62,911 nt of DNA from Anaerolineales bacterium (GTDB lineage: Bacteria; Chloroflexota; Anaerolineae; 4572-78; NAK82), in assembly GCA_020343875.1 (NCBI GenBank), contig CP070811.1, forward strand, positions 2,514,128-2,577,038. The letters are read 5' to 3'. Shown here piece after piece: positions 52,400-60,461 of the stretch; positions within the stretch are counted from its first letter, which is position 1, and each line of letters opens with the position of its first letter. The notes beneath the pieces were generated by a model, which was given only the letters and a program-made list of their open reading frames with translations, ran no database searches and had not been told where the DNA came from. A program made the translations under genes and the position numbers.

Positions 52400-53719
52400 T
52401 TACGAGCTGAGCTTGGACCGCGTTATTGGCCGCCGGCCGGCAGCAAAGAAAAGGTTGCGCAGCGAGGGCCACGACAGCAACCCCAACATGGTGCTGCGAT
52501 AGGGAGCATCCCCCGTAAACATGTACCACAGCAATGAGGCATGCACCCGCCAGGCAGGTGCCAGGTGCCCTTCGGCCAGCAGGGCGCGCTGGCCCAACGT
52601 CGACAGTAGCCCCTCCCCCTTGGCATGCTCCCACATGTGAAACAGCCATTTGCCATACCGATTATCGTGTGCAATGGCCTGCACGATAGGCCGGTAGTAT
52701 CGCCCGAAGTCCCGTCCGGCAATGCCCCGTTCAAACACCACATGGGCAGCGCACTTTGCGGTGTGCAGCGCAGAACCGATGCCATCCTTATACAGCCGGG
52801 TGACCGCCGCGTCGCCCACAGCCACGAAACGGTCGCCATAAAAGCCAGAGGCCGGCCCGATGGCCACCCGGGGCCGGCAACCACACAGGCGCTCAGGATC
52901 TTCCCTCAATACCCCTCGCTCCCGCAGCGCACCCAGGAACGGCTCCAGGCTACGGCCCGGCAGCCCGTGGCCTAACAGCGAGACGCTGATGTAGTCCCCT
53001 TTAGGGACCAGCCCCCCGAAGAGAAGCCCATATGGCTCATCGCAATAGACGTGTACAGTGCCTGGGTCGCTGGGGTGATTGAGGCGTATTTCGTCCTGAG
53101 CCATGGTCACGGTGGGAGGCTTCTGATAGTTCATGCCGAACAAAGTGGGGACCCGGGCATTCACCCCGCTGGCCAACACCACCAGTTCAAAGGCGGCGTG
53201 CCTATGCGCGGTGCGTACCTCGGCTGGTTCGCCTGGGGCGAAAGTAACCTCCAGCACATGCTCCGGCACCACGCTGGCGCCAGCCGCCTCGGCCTGGGAT
53301 AACAGGAACGTATCGAAGCTGGCTTCGGGAGGGACAATACCCAATTTGGGGCCCGCCCCCCGAAACACGGATAGAATCTGTCGGGTCGGGTCAGGCGGTT
53401 CGATAGCCACCCTGGTTTGGCGCCAATGTAACATATAACGGCGCAGGCGTCCCATAATGACCGAGGGAGGCACGCTCAGCCCCAGCTCCTGCAGCCCCAT
53501 CACCACCCGCGAGGAGAGGATGCCGGCGCACATGTTGCATCCGGCAGGGCCGGGCAGCTCGAAGTGCTTGCGCTCGAAGAGAGTGACCTTGAGAGGAAAG
53601 CCATTCGAGCGGGCTGCTTTCAACAAGTGCAGGGTGAAAAAGCTACCCGCTGGCCCGCCGCCGATAACCGCCACATGGCTTCCGGGCCTGAGCTTTAGAA
53701 ATGCGGATCCAGAACTCAT
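52400..53719 (-). CDS. FAD-dependent oxidoreductase, geranylgeranyl-reductase-like
   Basis: 439 aa. N-terminal FAD site VAVIGGGPAGSFFTLHLL, a Cys pair CNMCAG after LPGPAG near 60 (disulfide/active-site position in the geranylgeranyl reductase family), and a second FAD motif RFVAVGDAAVTRLYKDGIGSA near 310. C-terminal ~110 residues lack signature. Probably reduces isoprenoid double bonds in lipids or quinones, or is a related flavoprotein. SD GAGAGG. Single gene, convergent with the response regulator. Confidence 0.85.
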   Translation of the reverse strand: MSSGSAFLKLRPGSHVAVIGGGPAGSFFTLHLLKAARSNGFPLKVTLFERKHFELPGPAGCNMCAGILSSRVVMGLQELGLSVPPSVIMGRLRRYMLHWRQTRVAIEPPDPTRQILSVFRGAGPKLGIVPPEASFDTFLLSQAEAAGASVVPEHVLEVTFAPGEPAEVRTAHRHAAFELVVLASGVNARVPTLFGMNYQKPPTVTMAQDEIRLNHPSDPGTVHVYCDEPYGLLFGGLVPKGDYISVSLLGHGLPGRSLEPFLGALRERGVLREDPERLCGCRPRVAIGPASGFYGDRFVAVGDAAVTRLYKDGIGSALHTAKCAAHVVFERGIAGRDFGRYYRPIVQAIAHDNRYGKWLFHMWEHAKGEGLLSTLGQRALLAEGHLAPAWRVHASLLWYMFTGDAPYRSTMLGLLSWPSLRNLFFAAGRRPITRSKLSS

Positions 53720-53887
53720 CCTCTCCCCCCCACAGGGTATGAATGCCCGTCAATCCTCCCCCATTATACCATCCCTGGCCCAAAAGAAAACCCGGCACCT
53801 GAAAATGTGTCGGGACATGGCCTGCCTTTCCTATCACCTGTCAATCAAGACGGCCGCACATCGATAATGGTTGGTTTCGGCTGCTGG

Positions 53888-53925
53888 CTTCCCTCCCGCC
53901 ACGCAAGTCGCTGGCGGGAGGGAAG
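53888..53925 (-). terminator. 14-bp stem-loop after the LPXTG cytochrome gene
   Basis: CTTCCCTCCCGCCA (53888-53901) pairs perfectly with 53912-53925; 10-nt loop. It begins 8 nt beyond the cytochrome stop on the minus strand. No T-run, so termination may be partial. Confidence 0.6.
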
Positions 53926-53933
53926 GAAACACG

Positions 53934-54833
53934 TCAATCCTGGCCTGCCCACAACCGGGCGCGTCGCTGCAATTGGACAGCCAACATCGCCAGACCCAGG
54001 CCCATGGTCAGTAGGCCAGACAACACCAAGGCCAGGGAAGTCACTGGCAGGCGGTTGCCGCCGGTCTCTGGCAGTGTAAGCGCCATCTCTTCACCGGTGG
54101 GAAGGGTTTGTGCATGCGCCAACACATCCACCACATCCTGCATACTCCAACCTAATTCAATCCCAGATGGCATAGGTGTGCCCGGCTGCCCAGCGCGAAC
54201 CTTGTGGAGAAACTCCTGCGGGTTGCCGGCAGCGATGTCACCTATATACTCTGGCTCCGCGTCATCATTGAAGTTGATTTGAGCCCCGTCCGCGCCATGG
54301 CAAGCAGCACACGCACTGCCGTAAAGCTCCTTGCCGTGGTTCTCATTTGCATTCCTGGTCGCTTTGGTATCATAATCGACGTACTGGCGCACGTCAATGG
54401 TACCTTCTTTCAGAAATGTGGCCAGGTCGGCAATGGCCACATCGTCCAGCACAGACGAAAAGTCATGATCGGGGTTGGTAGCCCCCTTCAAGGCGGCAGC
54501 CAACTCATCCACAGACTTGGTCTGCGCGGCCTCGTAAACTCCGACGAAGCCAGTCATGTGAGACCCAGAGCCGTAGGCGCCATCCTTACCCAGGTAGTCC
54601 CAGCCGTGACATTCCTTGCAGCGCCAGGTATCAGCGCCCGAGCGGGTGTTGGTAGACTGGGTGGCCCACAGAGGGTGATCGTTGCCGGGGGCCTCAGCAT
54701 CGACCACCTTCCGCCAATTGTCGTACAGAAGACCACCCCGGCTGACGGAGCCAGTCTGGGCGCTGGCTGCGGTGACCAGGAGCATCATACCCACCACGAC
54801 CAAGGCAATTGATAACAGAATAGTATTCTTCAT
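53934..54833 (-). CDS. diheme cytochrome c with LPXTG-type sorting signal
   Basis: 299 aa from ATG at 54833, where the signal peptide starts (a TTG 36 nt upstream is in frame; GGAGG lies 12 nt before the ATG). Two haem c sites, CKECH (72-76) and CAACH (175-179), each in a cytochrome-c-like domain; Met ligand candidates at GTPMPSG. The C-terminus carries LPETG (254-258), a hydrophobic helix (about 263-285) and RRAR, the full layout of a sortase cell-wall signal. Ends the run of respiratory genes from 62.8 kb. Confidence 0.9.
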   Translation of the reverse strand: MKNTILLSIALVVVGMMLLVTAASAQTGSVSRGGLLYDNWRKVVDAEAPGNDHPLWATQSTNTRSGADTWRCKECHGWDYLGKDGAYGSGSHMTGFVGVYEAAQTKSVDELAAALKGATNPDHDFSSVLDDVAIADLATFLKEGTIDVRQYVDYDTKATRNANENHGKELYGSACAACHGADGAQINFNDDAEPEYIGDIAAGNPQEFLHKVRAGQPGTPMPSGIELGWSMQDVVDVLAHAQTLPTGEEMALTLPETGGNRLPVTSLALVLSGLLTMGLGLAMLAVQLQRRARLWAGQD

Positions 54834-55012
54834 CGCGTGTCTTAACCTCCCTAGTTCCGTATGCAACAAGATACGCCACCATCAATAACGATGAGCAAAG
54901 AACCCGGAAGCATTATAGATATCGACACCACCTCCTTCCCTAACCAGCTGCCCAGCCGGTTGCGCCAGGCAGGCAACCCCCAACATCAGCTATGACTTGC
55001 GCAACGCCCAGC

Positions 55013-55741
55013 CTACTGGCGTAAGAGAGCCTCGACACCATCTCCCGCATCATCACTCTCAACCAGGCCTTTCAGGGTTACCTGGACGCCGGGTGGTGCA
55101 TCGGCGCCCGCTTCCTGGGCCTCCTTCAGGTGGGTCTCCACCGCCGCCTGATCGCCTGCTTGCAACGCGTCTCTGGCCTGACTGAGATGGTCAACCACGG
55201 CAGGAGGCAGTTCGACACCGATGTCCGGCAACGTGAGGCCGCTCAGGAACTCGGCCAATGACCTCAATTCGTCGTCACTGATGGCATCCTGATCGAAAGC
55301 GGGCATACCTGCCTCGGGGTCGCCGGCCCGGGTGACAGATTGGATGCGCTCCGCGGGCAGTCCGACCAGGATCGTTGCGAACCCACCCTCATAATTGGCA
55401 CCATGGCAGGCGCCGCAACTGTTCTGCGCGTAGACCTGGTTCGCAGCCTCAGCCAGTTCAGCCACCGGTTTCTCTGCTGCCTCGGTCGCCACTGGCTTCT
55501 CTGCGGCCTCGGTCGCCACTGGCTGTGGGGTGCTGGTAGCGGTCTCGGTGGGCGGTGGCAATGGCGTGTGGGTAGCCGTGGGCAGTCGCGTGCTGGTGGG
55601 TGCTTCGGTCGGCGCTGGCGGCAGCGGCGTATTGGTGGCTGCCACCGGCGGCGGCATCGCCTGGCCACCGCAGGCAGCCACTGCTGCCACAGCGATGATG
55701 AACAACAGCCCGCACTCAATCCACCTGAACGTTCTCTTCAT
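55013..55741 (-). CDS. monohaem cytochrome c lipoprotein
   Basis: 242 aa. Lipoprotein signal with lipobox VAAC at about 21-24, then a Pro/Thr-rich stalk (25-90) with the repeated octapeptide EKPVATEA. One haem site CGACH (about 110-114) with GMPAF as the Met ligand region, followed by a helical C-terminal domain (about 175-242). Carries electrons between the membrane complex and other cytochromes. Starts 10 nt after the stomatin-like gene. Confidence 0.9.
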   Translation of the reverse strand: MKRTFRWIECGLLFIIAVAAVAACGGQAMPPPVAATNTPLPPAPTEAPTSTRLPTATHTPLPPPTETATSTPQPVATEAAEKPVATEAAEKPVAELAEAANQVYAQNSCGACHGANYEGGFATILVGLPAERIQSVTRAGDPEAGMPAFDQDAISDDELRSLAEFLSGLTLPDIGVELPPAVVDHLSQARDALQAGDQAAVETHLKEAQEAGADAPPGVQVTLKGLVESDDAGDGVEALLRQ

Positions 55742-55751
55742 GCCGAAATCT

Positions 55752-56537
55752 CTAAGACTTGTCTCCCCTGCCGCGAGCCGCCATCAGCTCCTGGACAGCT
55801 CCAAAAATCTCCAAAGGCAGGGGGATGATGGTGCTACTTCGTTCGCCGGCCATTTCCACCAGGGTTTGCAGATAACGTAATTGGAGGCTGATCGGCTCAG
55901 TAGCGATGATATGGGCTGCCTGGGCCAGTGTCTCCGCCGCCTGTTGCTCACCCTGAGCGTGGACCACCTTGGCTCGTCGCTCTCGCTCGGCCTCCGCCTG
56001 GCGGGCCATGGCTCGCTGCAGCACATCCGGCAGGAGCACATCTTTGACCTCTACGGCCGTGACCTGTACGCCCCACGGCTCGGTGTGGTCGTCAATAATC
56101 TGCTGCAAGCGTTCGTTGATCCGGTCGCGGTGGGACAGTAATTCGTCCAGCTCTGATTGGCCCAAGACGCTCCGCAGGGTCGTCAGGGATATCTGAGTGG
56201 TGGCCTTTTCGTAGTCCATCACTTTCATGACGGCATCTTCCGGGTTGACAACCTGGAAGTAGACCACGGCGTCCACCTGGACGGTCACGTTGTCCATGGT
56301 GATCACCTCCTGTGGCTCGACCACCATGGTCTCCACCCGGGTGTCTACCTTGATCATACGGTCGATGTAGGGGATGATCAGGTTCAGGCCCGGTGACCGG
56401 AGACTGACATACCGGCCGAAGCGCAGCACGATGCCCCGCTCCCACTGTTTGACAATCTTGACCGCTGGCCAGACGACGACCACTACCAGCAGCAAGGCGC
56501 CCAACCCGATGGGCAGTAAGTTGAACAATTGTGCCAT
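55752..56537 (-). CDS. SPFH/band 7 protein (stomatin/slipin-like)
   Basis: 261 aa, AGGAGG at the start. One N-terminal membrane helix (6-28), then the SPFH domain with [31 protein letters not shown] and the typical [25 protein letters not shown]; a coiled-coil stretch (180-215, [24 protein letters not shown]) follows. Forms membrane microdomain scaffolds. Between cytochrome genes, so may organise the complex. The partner NfeD-type protease is not present. Confidence 0.92.
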   Translation of the reverse strand: MAQLFNLLPIGLGALLLVVVVVWPAVKIVKQWERGIVLRFGRYVSLRSPGLNLIIPYIDRMIKVDTRVETMVVEPQEVITMDNVTVQVDAVVYFQVVNPEDAVMKVMDYEKATTQISLTTLRSVLGQSELDELLSHRDRINERLQQIIDDHTEPWGVQVTAVEVKDVLLPDVLQRAMARQAEAERERRAKVVHAQGEQQAAETLAQAAHIIATEPISLQLRYLQTLVEMAGERSSTIIPLPLEIFGAVQELMAARGRGDKS

Positions 56538-56640
56538 TTCTTGCCTCCTAAGTGCTTTTCCAGGAATGGATTCGTATTTTTGCAGTCAATCTATGCTGGG
56601 TTACCTGAACCCTGATGATGAGATTGGCCAACCCTATTTT

Positions 56641-56700
56641 GCTCTGAGAGGGTCTGGTGACCCGCAACTTTCGCCTCAGGCGAGGGTTTCAGATCCCCTC
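56641..56700 (-). repeat. dispersed palindromic repeat, copy B
   Basis: Opposite-orientation, shorter relative of 6651-6730: on the minus strand it holds GGGATCTGAAACCC, CGCCT...AGGCG and GCGGGTCACCAGACCC followed by CTCAGAG. Sits in the 264-nt gap between the small membrane protein and the stomatin-like gene, where no gene was found. Confidence 0.6.
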
Positions 56701-56801
56701 TGCATTCTATTGGGCTTCTCTCGCCCGAGCACGGTTTATGCTGAACCACTTGCGATTGCCTCTCCGATGAAAATGCAGAGCTATTAACGAACAAGTGTCA
56801 A

Positions 56802-57005
56802 TCAATGTTCATGCAGTGCGGGTGTTGGATAAGCATAGGTTTCTGACTCATCAGCCTGCCCCCCCCGAACGATCCACCGCAGGGCGCTACCAGCCACACT
56901 CACAAAGACGACTACGATCAGGCCCACGAACAGGCCACCCAGGCCGGGAGTATCGACCAACCAGAAGAAAAACTGGAAAATGGGGTTGTCTAACGGAAAA
57001 CGCAC
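56802..57005 (-). CDS. small membrane protein
   Basis: 67 aa from GTG at 57005 with AGGAGGT correctly spaced, which supports a real gene. One long hydrophobic segment (about 22-45, LFVGLIVVVFVSVAGSAL) and an acidic, His-containing tail. Nine nt after the TorD-ferredoxin gene. May be an accessory subunit of the membrane enzyme; no family recognised. Confidence 0.7.
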   Translation of the reverse strand: MRFPLDNPIFQFFFWLVDTPGLGGLFVGLIVVVFVSVAGSALRWIVRGGQADESETYAYPTPALHEH

Positions 57006-57014
57006 GGCTACCTC

Positions 57015-58103
57015 CTATGAGCTCCAGGATTTGCACGCCACGCACAGTCGCAGGCGCTGTTGGATAGCTGGGTCGGGTTGCAGTCTGGACAGGACGGCCT
57101 CCAGTTCAGCCTGGCTGACGGTGGGTCGACCACAGCTGGGACAATCAGCTCGGGGGGACTGTCGTAGCGCCTGCCGTGCAGTTCCATCCCCAGCCTCACA
57201 GGACAGGTGCAGGACTCCCTCCGGGCAGGTGCGTACACAGCGATCACACCCAAGGCACCGGGCCGATTCCAGGGTCAGGGCGGTCTGGGTGGCGTTTTCA
57301 ATCACCCGCAGCGCCCCGAACTGGCAGCTACCTACACACAGCCCACACAACGTGCACGCTGCCGGCTCTTTTAGCTGCGGAACATGCCCCCTGGCGCGGC
57401 CATTCCGTTTCCGGCCCACCAATTCCTCCTCCAGGAAGCCGCTCAACAACCACCCCACGGCAGCGTAAAAGGCATCCCCCTCGGCCGCCAGCGTCACGCC
57501 CACCTCCGGCAGCCAGGCGCCAGCGTGGGTGCGCAGAAAAGTGCGCTGCGCCACCTTTAATTGGGCCATCAGCTGGCTGTCGCCAGCCGCACCAGCCTCC
57601 GCCTCAGCGGAGGACAGGTGGCCCAGGTAAGCCAGCTCTACGCTGGCGTGGTCGGGTAACTCTCCACCCACCGGGGCCAGCCCCAACCCCCGGTAATGGC
57701 GTTCAACATCCCATGTGGGCTGTCCCCCCAGGCAGCCCCGGCGGTGGAGCGATTCGTACAGCGCCAACGGCCGTCGACCGGGACCCATAGCCGCCGGCGC
57801 TTGCCCGCCCTGGGTAGGGCCATCTGAGCCCCACCTGCCTGGTCCACACAGGCGGGCGTAGCTTGTAAGCAGTGCATCCAGGTCAGGCGCAGGCAACTCA
57901 GCCAGGCTCGACGCCGCCCTCCGGCAGGCATCCGAGTCCAGCACCCGGGCGCCGGCTAGCGCTGCATCCCGCAGCAGGCTATCCATTCCAGCTACCGGGC
58001 CGGCTAAAGCTTCTGCCAGGGCATAATAGATCCCTGCCCGGGCGAGAGCTTCAGACTCTCCAGCTTGAGTCTGCTCTAGGGCCTGTGGTCGAAGAGTTTC
58101 CAT
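57015..58103 (-). CDS. TorD/DmsD-type chaperone fused to a 2[4Fe-4S] ferredoxin
   Basis: 362 aa from ATG at 58103 (5 nt after the NrfD stop; an ATG 27 nt upstream would overlap NrfD). Residues ~15-220 form a TorD-like helical domain (PLALYESLHRRG, ELPDHASVELAYLGHL) that helps mature molybdoenzymes. Residues ~250-305 are ferredoxin: CTLCGLCVGSCQ and CLGCDRCVRTCPEG. The end has CPSCG...CVAC, a ribbon-like pair. The fusion may couple cofactor insertion to Fe-S or electron delivery. Confidence 0.85.
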   Translation of the reverse strand: METLRPQALEQTQAGESEALARAGIYYALAEALAGPVAGMDSLLRDAALAGARVLDSDACRRAASSLAELPAPDLDALLTSYARLCGPGRWGSDGPTQGGQAPAAMGPGRRPLALYESLHRRGCLGGQPTWDVERHYRGLGLAPVGGELPDHASVELAYLGHLSSAEAEAGAAGDSQLMAQLKVAQRTFLRTHAGAWLPEVGVTLAAEGDAFYAAVGWLLSGFLEEELVGRKRNGRARGHVPQLKEPAACTLCGLCVGSCQFGALRVIENATQTALTLESARCLGCDRCVRTCPEGVLHLSCEAGDGTARQALRQSPRADCPSCGRPTVSQAELEAVLSRLQPDPAIQQRLRLCVACKSWSS

Positions 58104-58108
58104 CTCGT

Positions 58109-59686
58109 CTACCTGCGGGCGATTCCCCACCCTCGTCTGACCGGCGTGGACGACTCCGGCAGCGGCACCTCCAGCTGAGCCTGCGCTTCATCAACCACGC
58201 GCCCCTCGGCTATCTCCCAGACAGACACGGGCGGGAAAAGCTTGAAAAGAATCAAGAACAGAAAGGCAAACAACGCAAACGAGGCCACCGTCAACGCCCA
58301 TTCCGTGGATGTCGGCTTGTAGCCAGCCCAGGCAATCAGGCGCGGATGAGTCATGGTGGGCACAATAATGGTCCACCGCTCCAGCCACATGCCGACCACC
58401 ACGCACACAGAGGCAATCACGGTGCTGGCCACGATGTGTCGCTTGAGCCAGGGCAGGACGCTGATTCCGGTCCCGATCGCAAACACGATCGCCACCATCA
58501 GCAGCACAGTCCGCCCGCTGACCATGCCGGTGCCTGCAGTCACCGGCTGCGCCTGCGGCAAGAAGGCTAATGTGACGGCAATCGCCGCTGACACGGCTGA
58601 GGCCAGCGCGAAGCGAGGTTGGAAAACTCGTACCCGCCGCCATCGCTCAGGGCTCAGACCTGGCAGGACCAGCACCCAGAAGGCAATTACCATCAAACCC
58701 ACCATAAACCAGAAGCCGGGCGCATATCGGCCCCAAAGCTTGCTGGCCAGCACCGGAAATTCCGCCTCCTGCTGACCGGCTGCCAGGATCAGGTGCTCGG
58801 TGTACGTGAAGTAGAACCAGATCACGGTCATGGTGGTCAGCAGATAGCTCAGGTAACGATACTGCTTTTCGGTGATGTATGCTTCCAGGTGGAACACCGA
58901 GCGCATAATGGTCATGGCGATGAACAGGGCGCCAATGCCGGAGAAGATGGCCCCCACCACAAAGTACGGTCCGAAGACGGTGCTGTGCCAACCGGGCTGG
59001 ACGGTGGTGGCCAAGATCCAGGAGATAATGGTATGCACCGAGACCGCAATGGGGATGATAATGACCGCCATGGCCGCTATCACCCGCTCCAGCCGTAGCC
59101 ACTGAGTTCGGTTGCCACGCCAGCCCAGAGCCAGCAGGCGGTAAAGCTGCAGGCGCCAGGGAGGCGCGCTAGTCGGCAGATTGTCGCGCAGCAGGGCCAT
59201 GTCTGGAATCAGCGGCAGGTAGAAATAGGTCAGGCTGCCCAGGAAGTAAGTCGTGACCGATACCGCATCCCACAGCAATGGCGACTGCAGACGCCCGTAT
59301 ACGAACACGAACAGGAAGCGATCCGGTCGGCCTATATCAAACAGGATCTGCAGGGTTCCCACGATCAGGGCCACCACGGTAATCGCTTCCGCGATGCGGG
59401 TGATCGGTCGGCGCCACTCGGCCTGGGTCACTCGCAAGATGGCAGAAATCAGGGTGCCAGCATGGCTGATGCCGATGAAGAAGACAAAATTGACCATGTA
59501 CACGCCCCAATACGCCGGACGCTGCATACCCGTCACACCCAGGCCGTCCGTGATCTGGCGCAGATAGACGAAGCCTCCCCACCCGATGACCGCTAGCAGG
59601 AGAAGGGCTAGAGCGTAGAAGCCAGAGCCAGCCCGGAACAGGGGCTCCATCAACGTTTCGCGATCTTGCGCTTCGACTTTCAGCAT
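58109..59686 (-). CDS. NrfD/PsrC-type quinol-binding membrane subunit
   Basis: 525 aa, about ten membrane helices, longer than eight-helix PsrC. Signatures: YMVNFVFFIGISHAGTLISAILR near 55-75, DIGRPDRFLFVFVYGRLQSPLLWD, the WHSTVFGPYFVVGAIFSGIGALF stretch as in ActC of alternative complex III, and YFTYTEHL. Exchanges electrons with the quinone pool. Begins 4 nt after the Fe-S subunit stop (its SD lies in that end). Third gene of the operon. Confidence 0.92.
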   Translation of the reverse strand: MLKVEAQDRETLMEPLFRAGSGFYALALLLLAVIGWGGFVYLRQITDGLGVTGMQRPAYWGVYMVNFVFFIGISHAGTLISAILRVTQAEWRRPITRIAEAITVVALIVGTLQILFDIGRPDRFLFVFVYGRLQSPLLWDAVSVTTYFLGSLTYFYLPLIPDMALLRDNLPTSAPPWRLQLYRLLALGWRGNRTQWLRLERVIAAMAVIIIPIAVSVHTIISWILATTVQPGWHSTVFGPYFVVGAIFSGIGALFIAMTIMRSVFHLEAYITEKQYRYLSYLLTTMTVIWFYFTYTEHLILAAGQQEAEFPVLASKLWGRYAPGFWFMVGLMVIAFWVLVLPGLSPERWRRVRVFQPRFALASAVSAAIAVTLAFLPQAQPVTAGTGMVSGRTVLLMVAIVFAIGTGISVLPWLKRHIVASTVIASVCVVVGMWLERWTIIVPTMTHPRLIAWAGYKPTSTEWALTVASFALFAFLFLILFKLFPPVSVWEIAEGRVVDEAQAQLEVPLPESSTPVRRGWGIARR

Positions 59687-59690
59687 CGCC

Positions 59691-60428
59691 TTAACCCTCC
59701 CGCAAATAGATAACCTTGGGATGCGTGCCCACCTCTTCCAGAATCCGGAAGGCGCGCGTGCTTCTGGCCAGATAACTTACGGTGCTGTTGGGATCCTCCA
59801 TATCACCGAAGAAGCGCGCCTGAGCGGTACACGTTTCGACACATGCCGGCCTGTAGTCCTCGGCTCGGAACTCCCGTCCTTCCGTCTCAGCCTGCTGGCG
59901 GGCCTTTTGCAGGCGATGGATGCAGAAAGTGCATTTCTCGACCACGCCCTTCGGTCGCACTGCCGGCCCTTCCAGGCTGCCATTCTCGGACACATAATCA
60001 GGGTTAATGTGGCGCGCCAGCTCTGGGCTCCACGGCGGCTCCTCCCAATTGAAGTAACGCACGCCGTACGGGCAGGCCACGGTACAGAAGCGGCACCCAA
60101 TGCAGCGGTTGTAATCCTGCCGCACCAAACCCTCCTCGTCAACGTAGGTGGCCTGGACGGGGCACACCTTAATACAAGGTGGGTTATCACAGTGCATACA
60201 CGGTCGGGTCAGGTAACGCACTGTCGCAGTGGCATGCTCACCGCTGATCTCCGAGACCTCCTCAGCGTTAAGAGGTAGCGGCACCACGTCGTTCCAACGC
60301 AGAGCGCGTCCCATGGCCGCCTGATCGGGCCCTACCGCCGGTGTGTTATTTTCCTGGCGACAGGCGATGCTGCACCCCTGGCAGGCCACACACTTGTCAA
60401 GATCGATGACCATAGCCCAACGTGGCAT
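59691..60428 (-). CDS. four-cluster ferredoxin subunit (PsrB/NrfC-like)
   Basis: 245 aa. Cys groups: CVACQGCSIAC near 14-24; CMHCDNPPCIKVCP near 96; CIGCRFCTVACPYG near 128; CTFCIHRLQ and CVETC later, the usual four [4Fe-4S] arrangement of DMSO reductase-family B subunits. Moves electrons between the NrfD subunit and the molybdopterin subunit. 33 nt after that gene. Confidence 0.95.
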   Translation of the reverse strand: MPRWAMVIDLDKCVACQGCSIACRQENNTPAVGPDQAAMGRALRWNDVVPLPLNAEEVSEISGEHATATVRYLTRPCMHCDNPPCIKVCPVQATYVDEEGLVRQDYNRCIGCRFCTVACPYGVRYFNWEEPPWSPELARHINPDYVSENGSLEGPAVRPKGVVEKCTFCIHRLQKARQQAETEGREFRAEDYRPACVETCTAQARFFGDMEDPNSTVSYLARSTRAFRILEEVGTHPKVIYLREG

Positions 60429-60461
60429 AAGTTCAACTCCTAACCTATTTGCTGTTACGCA

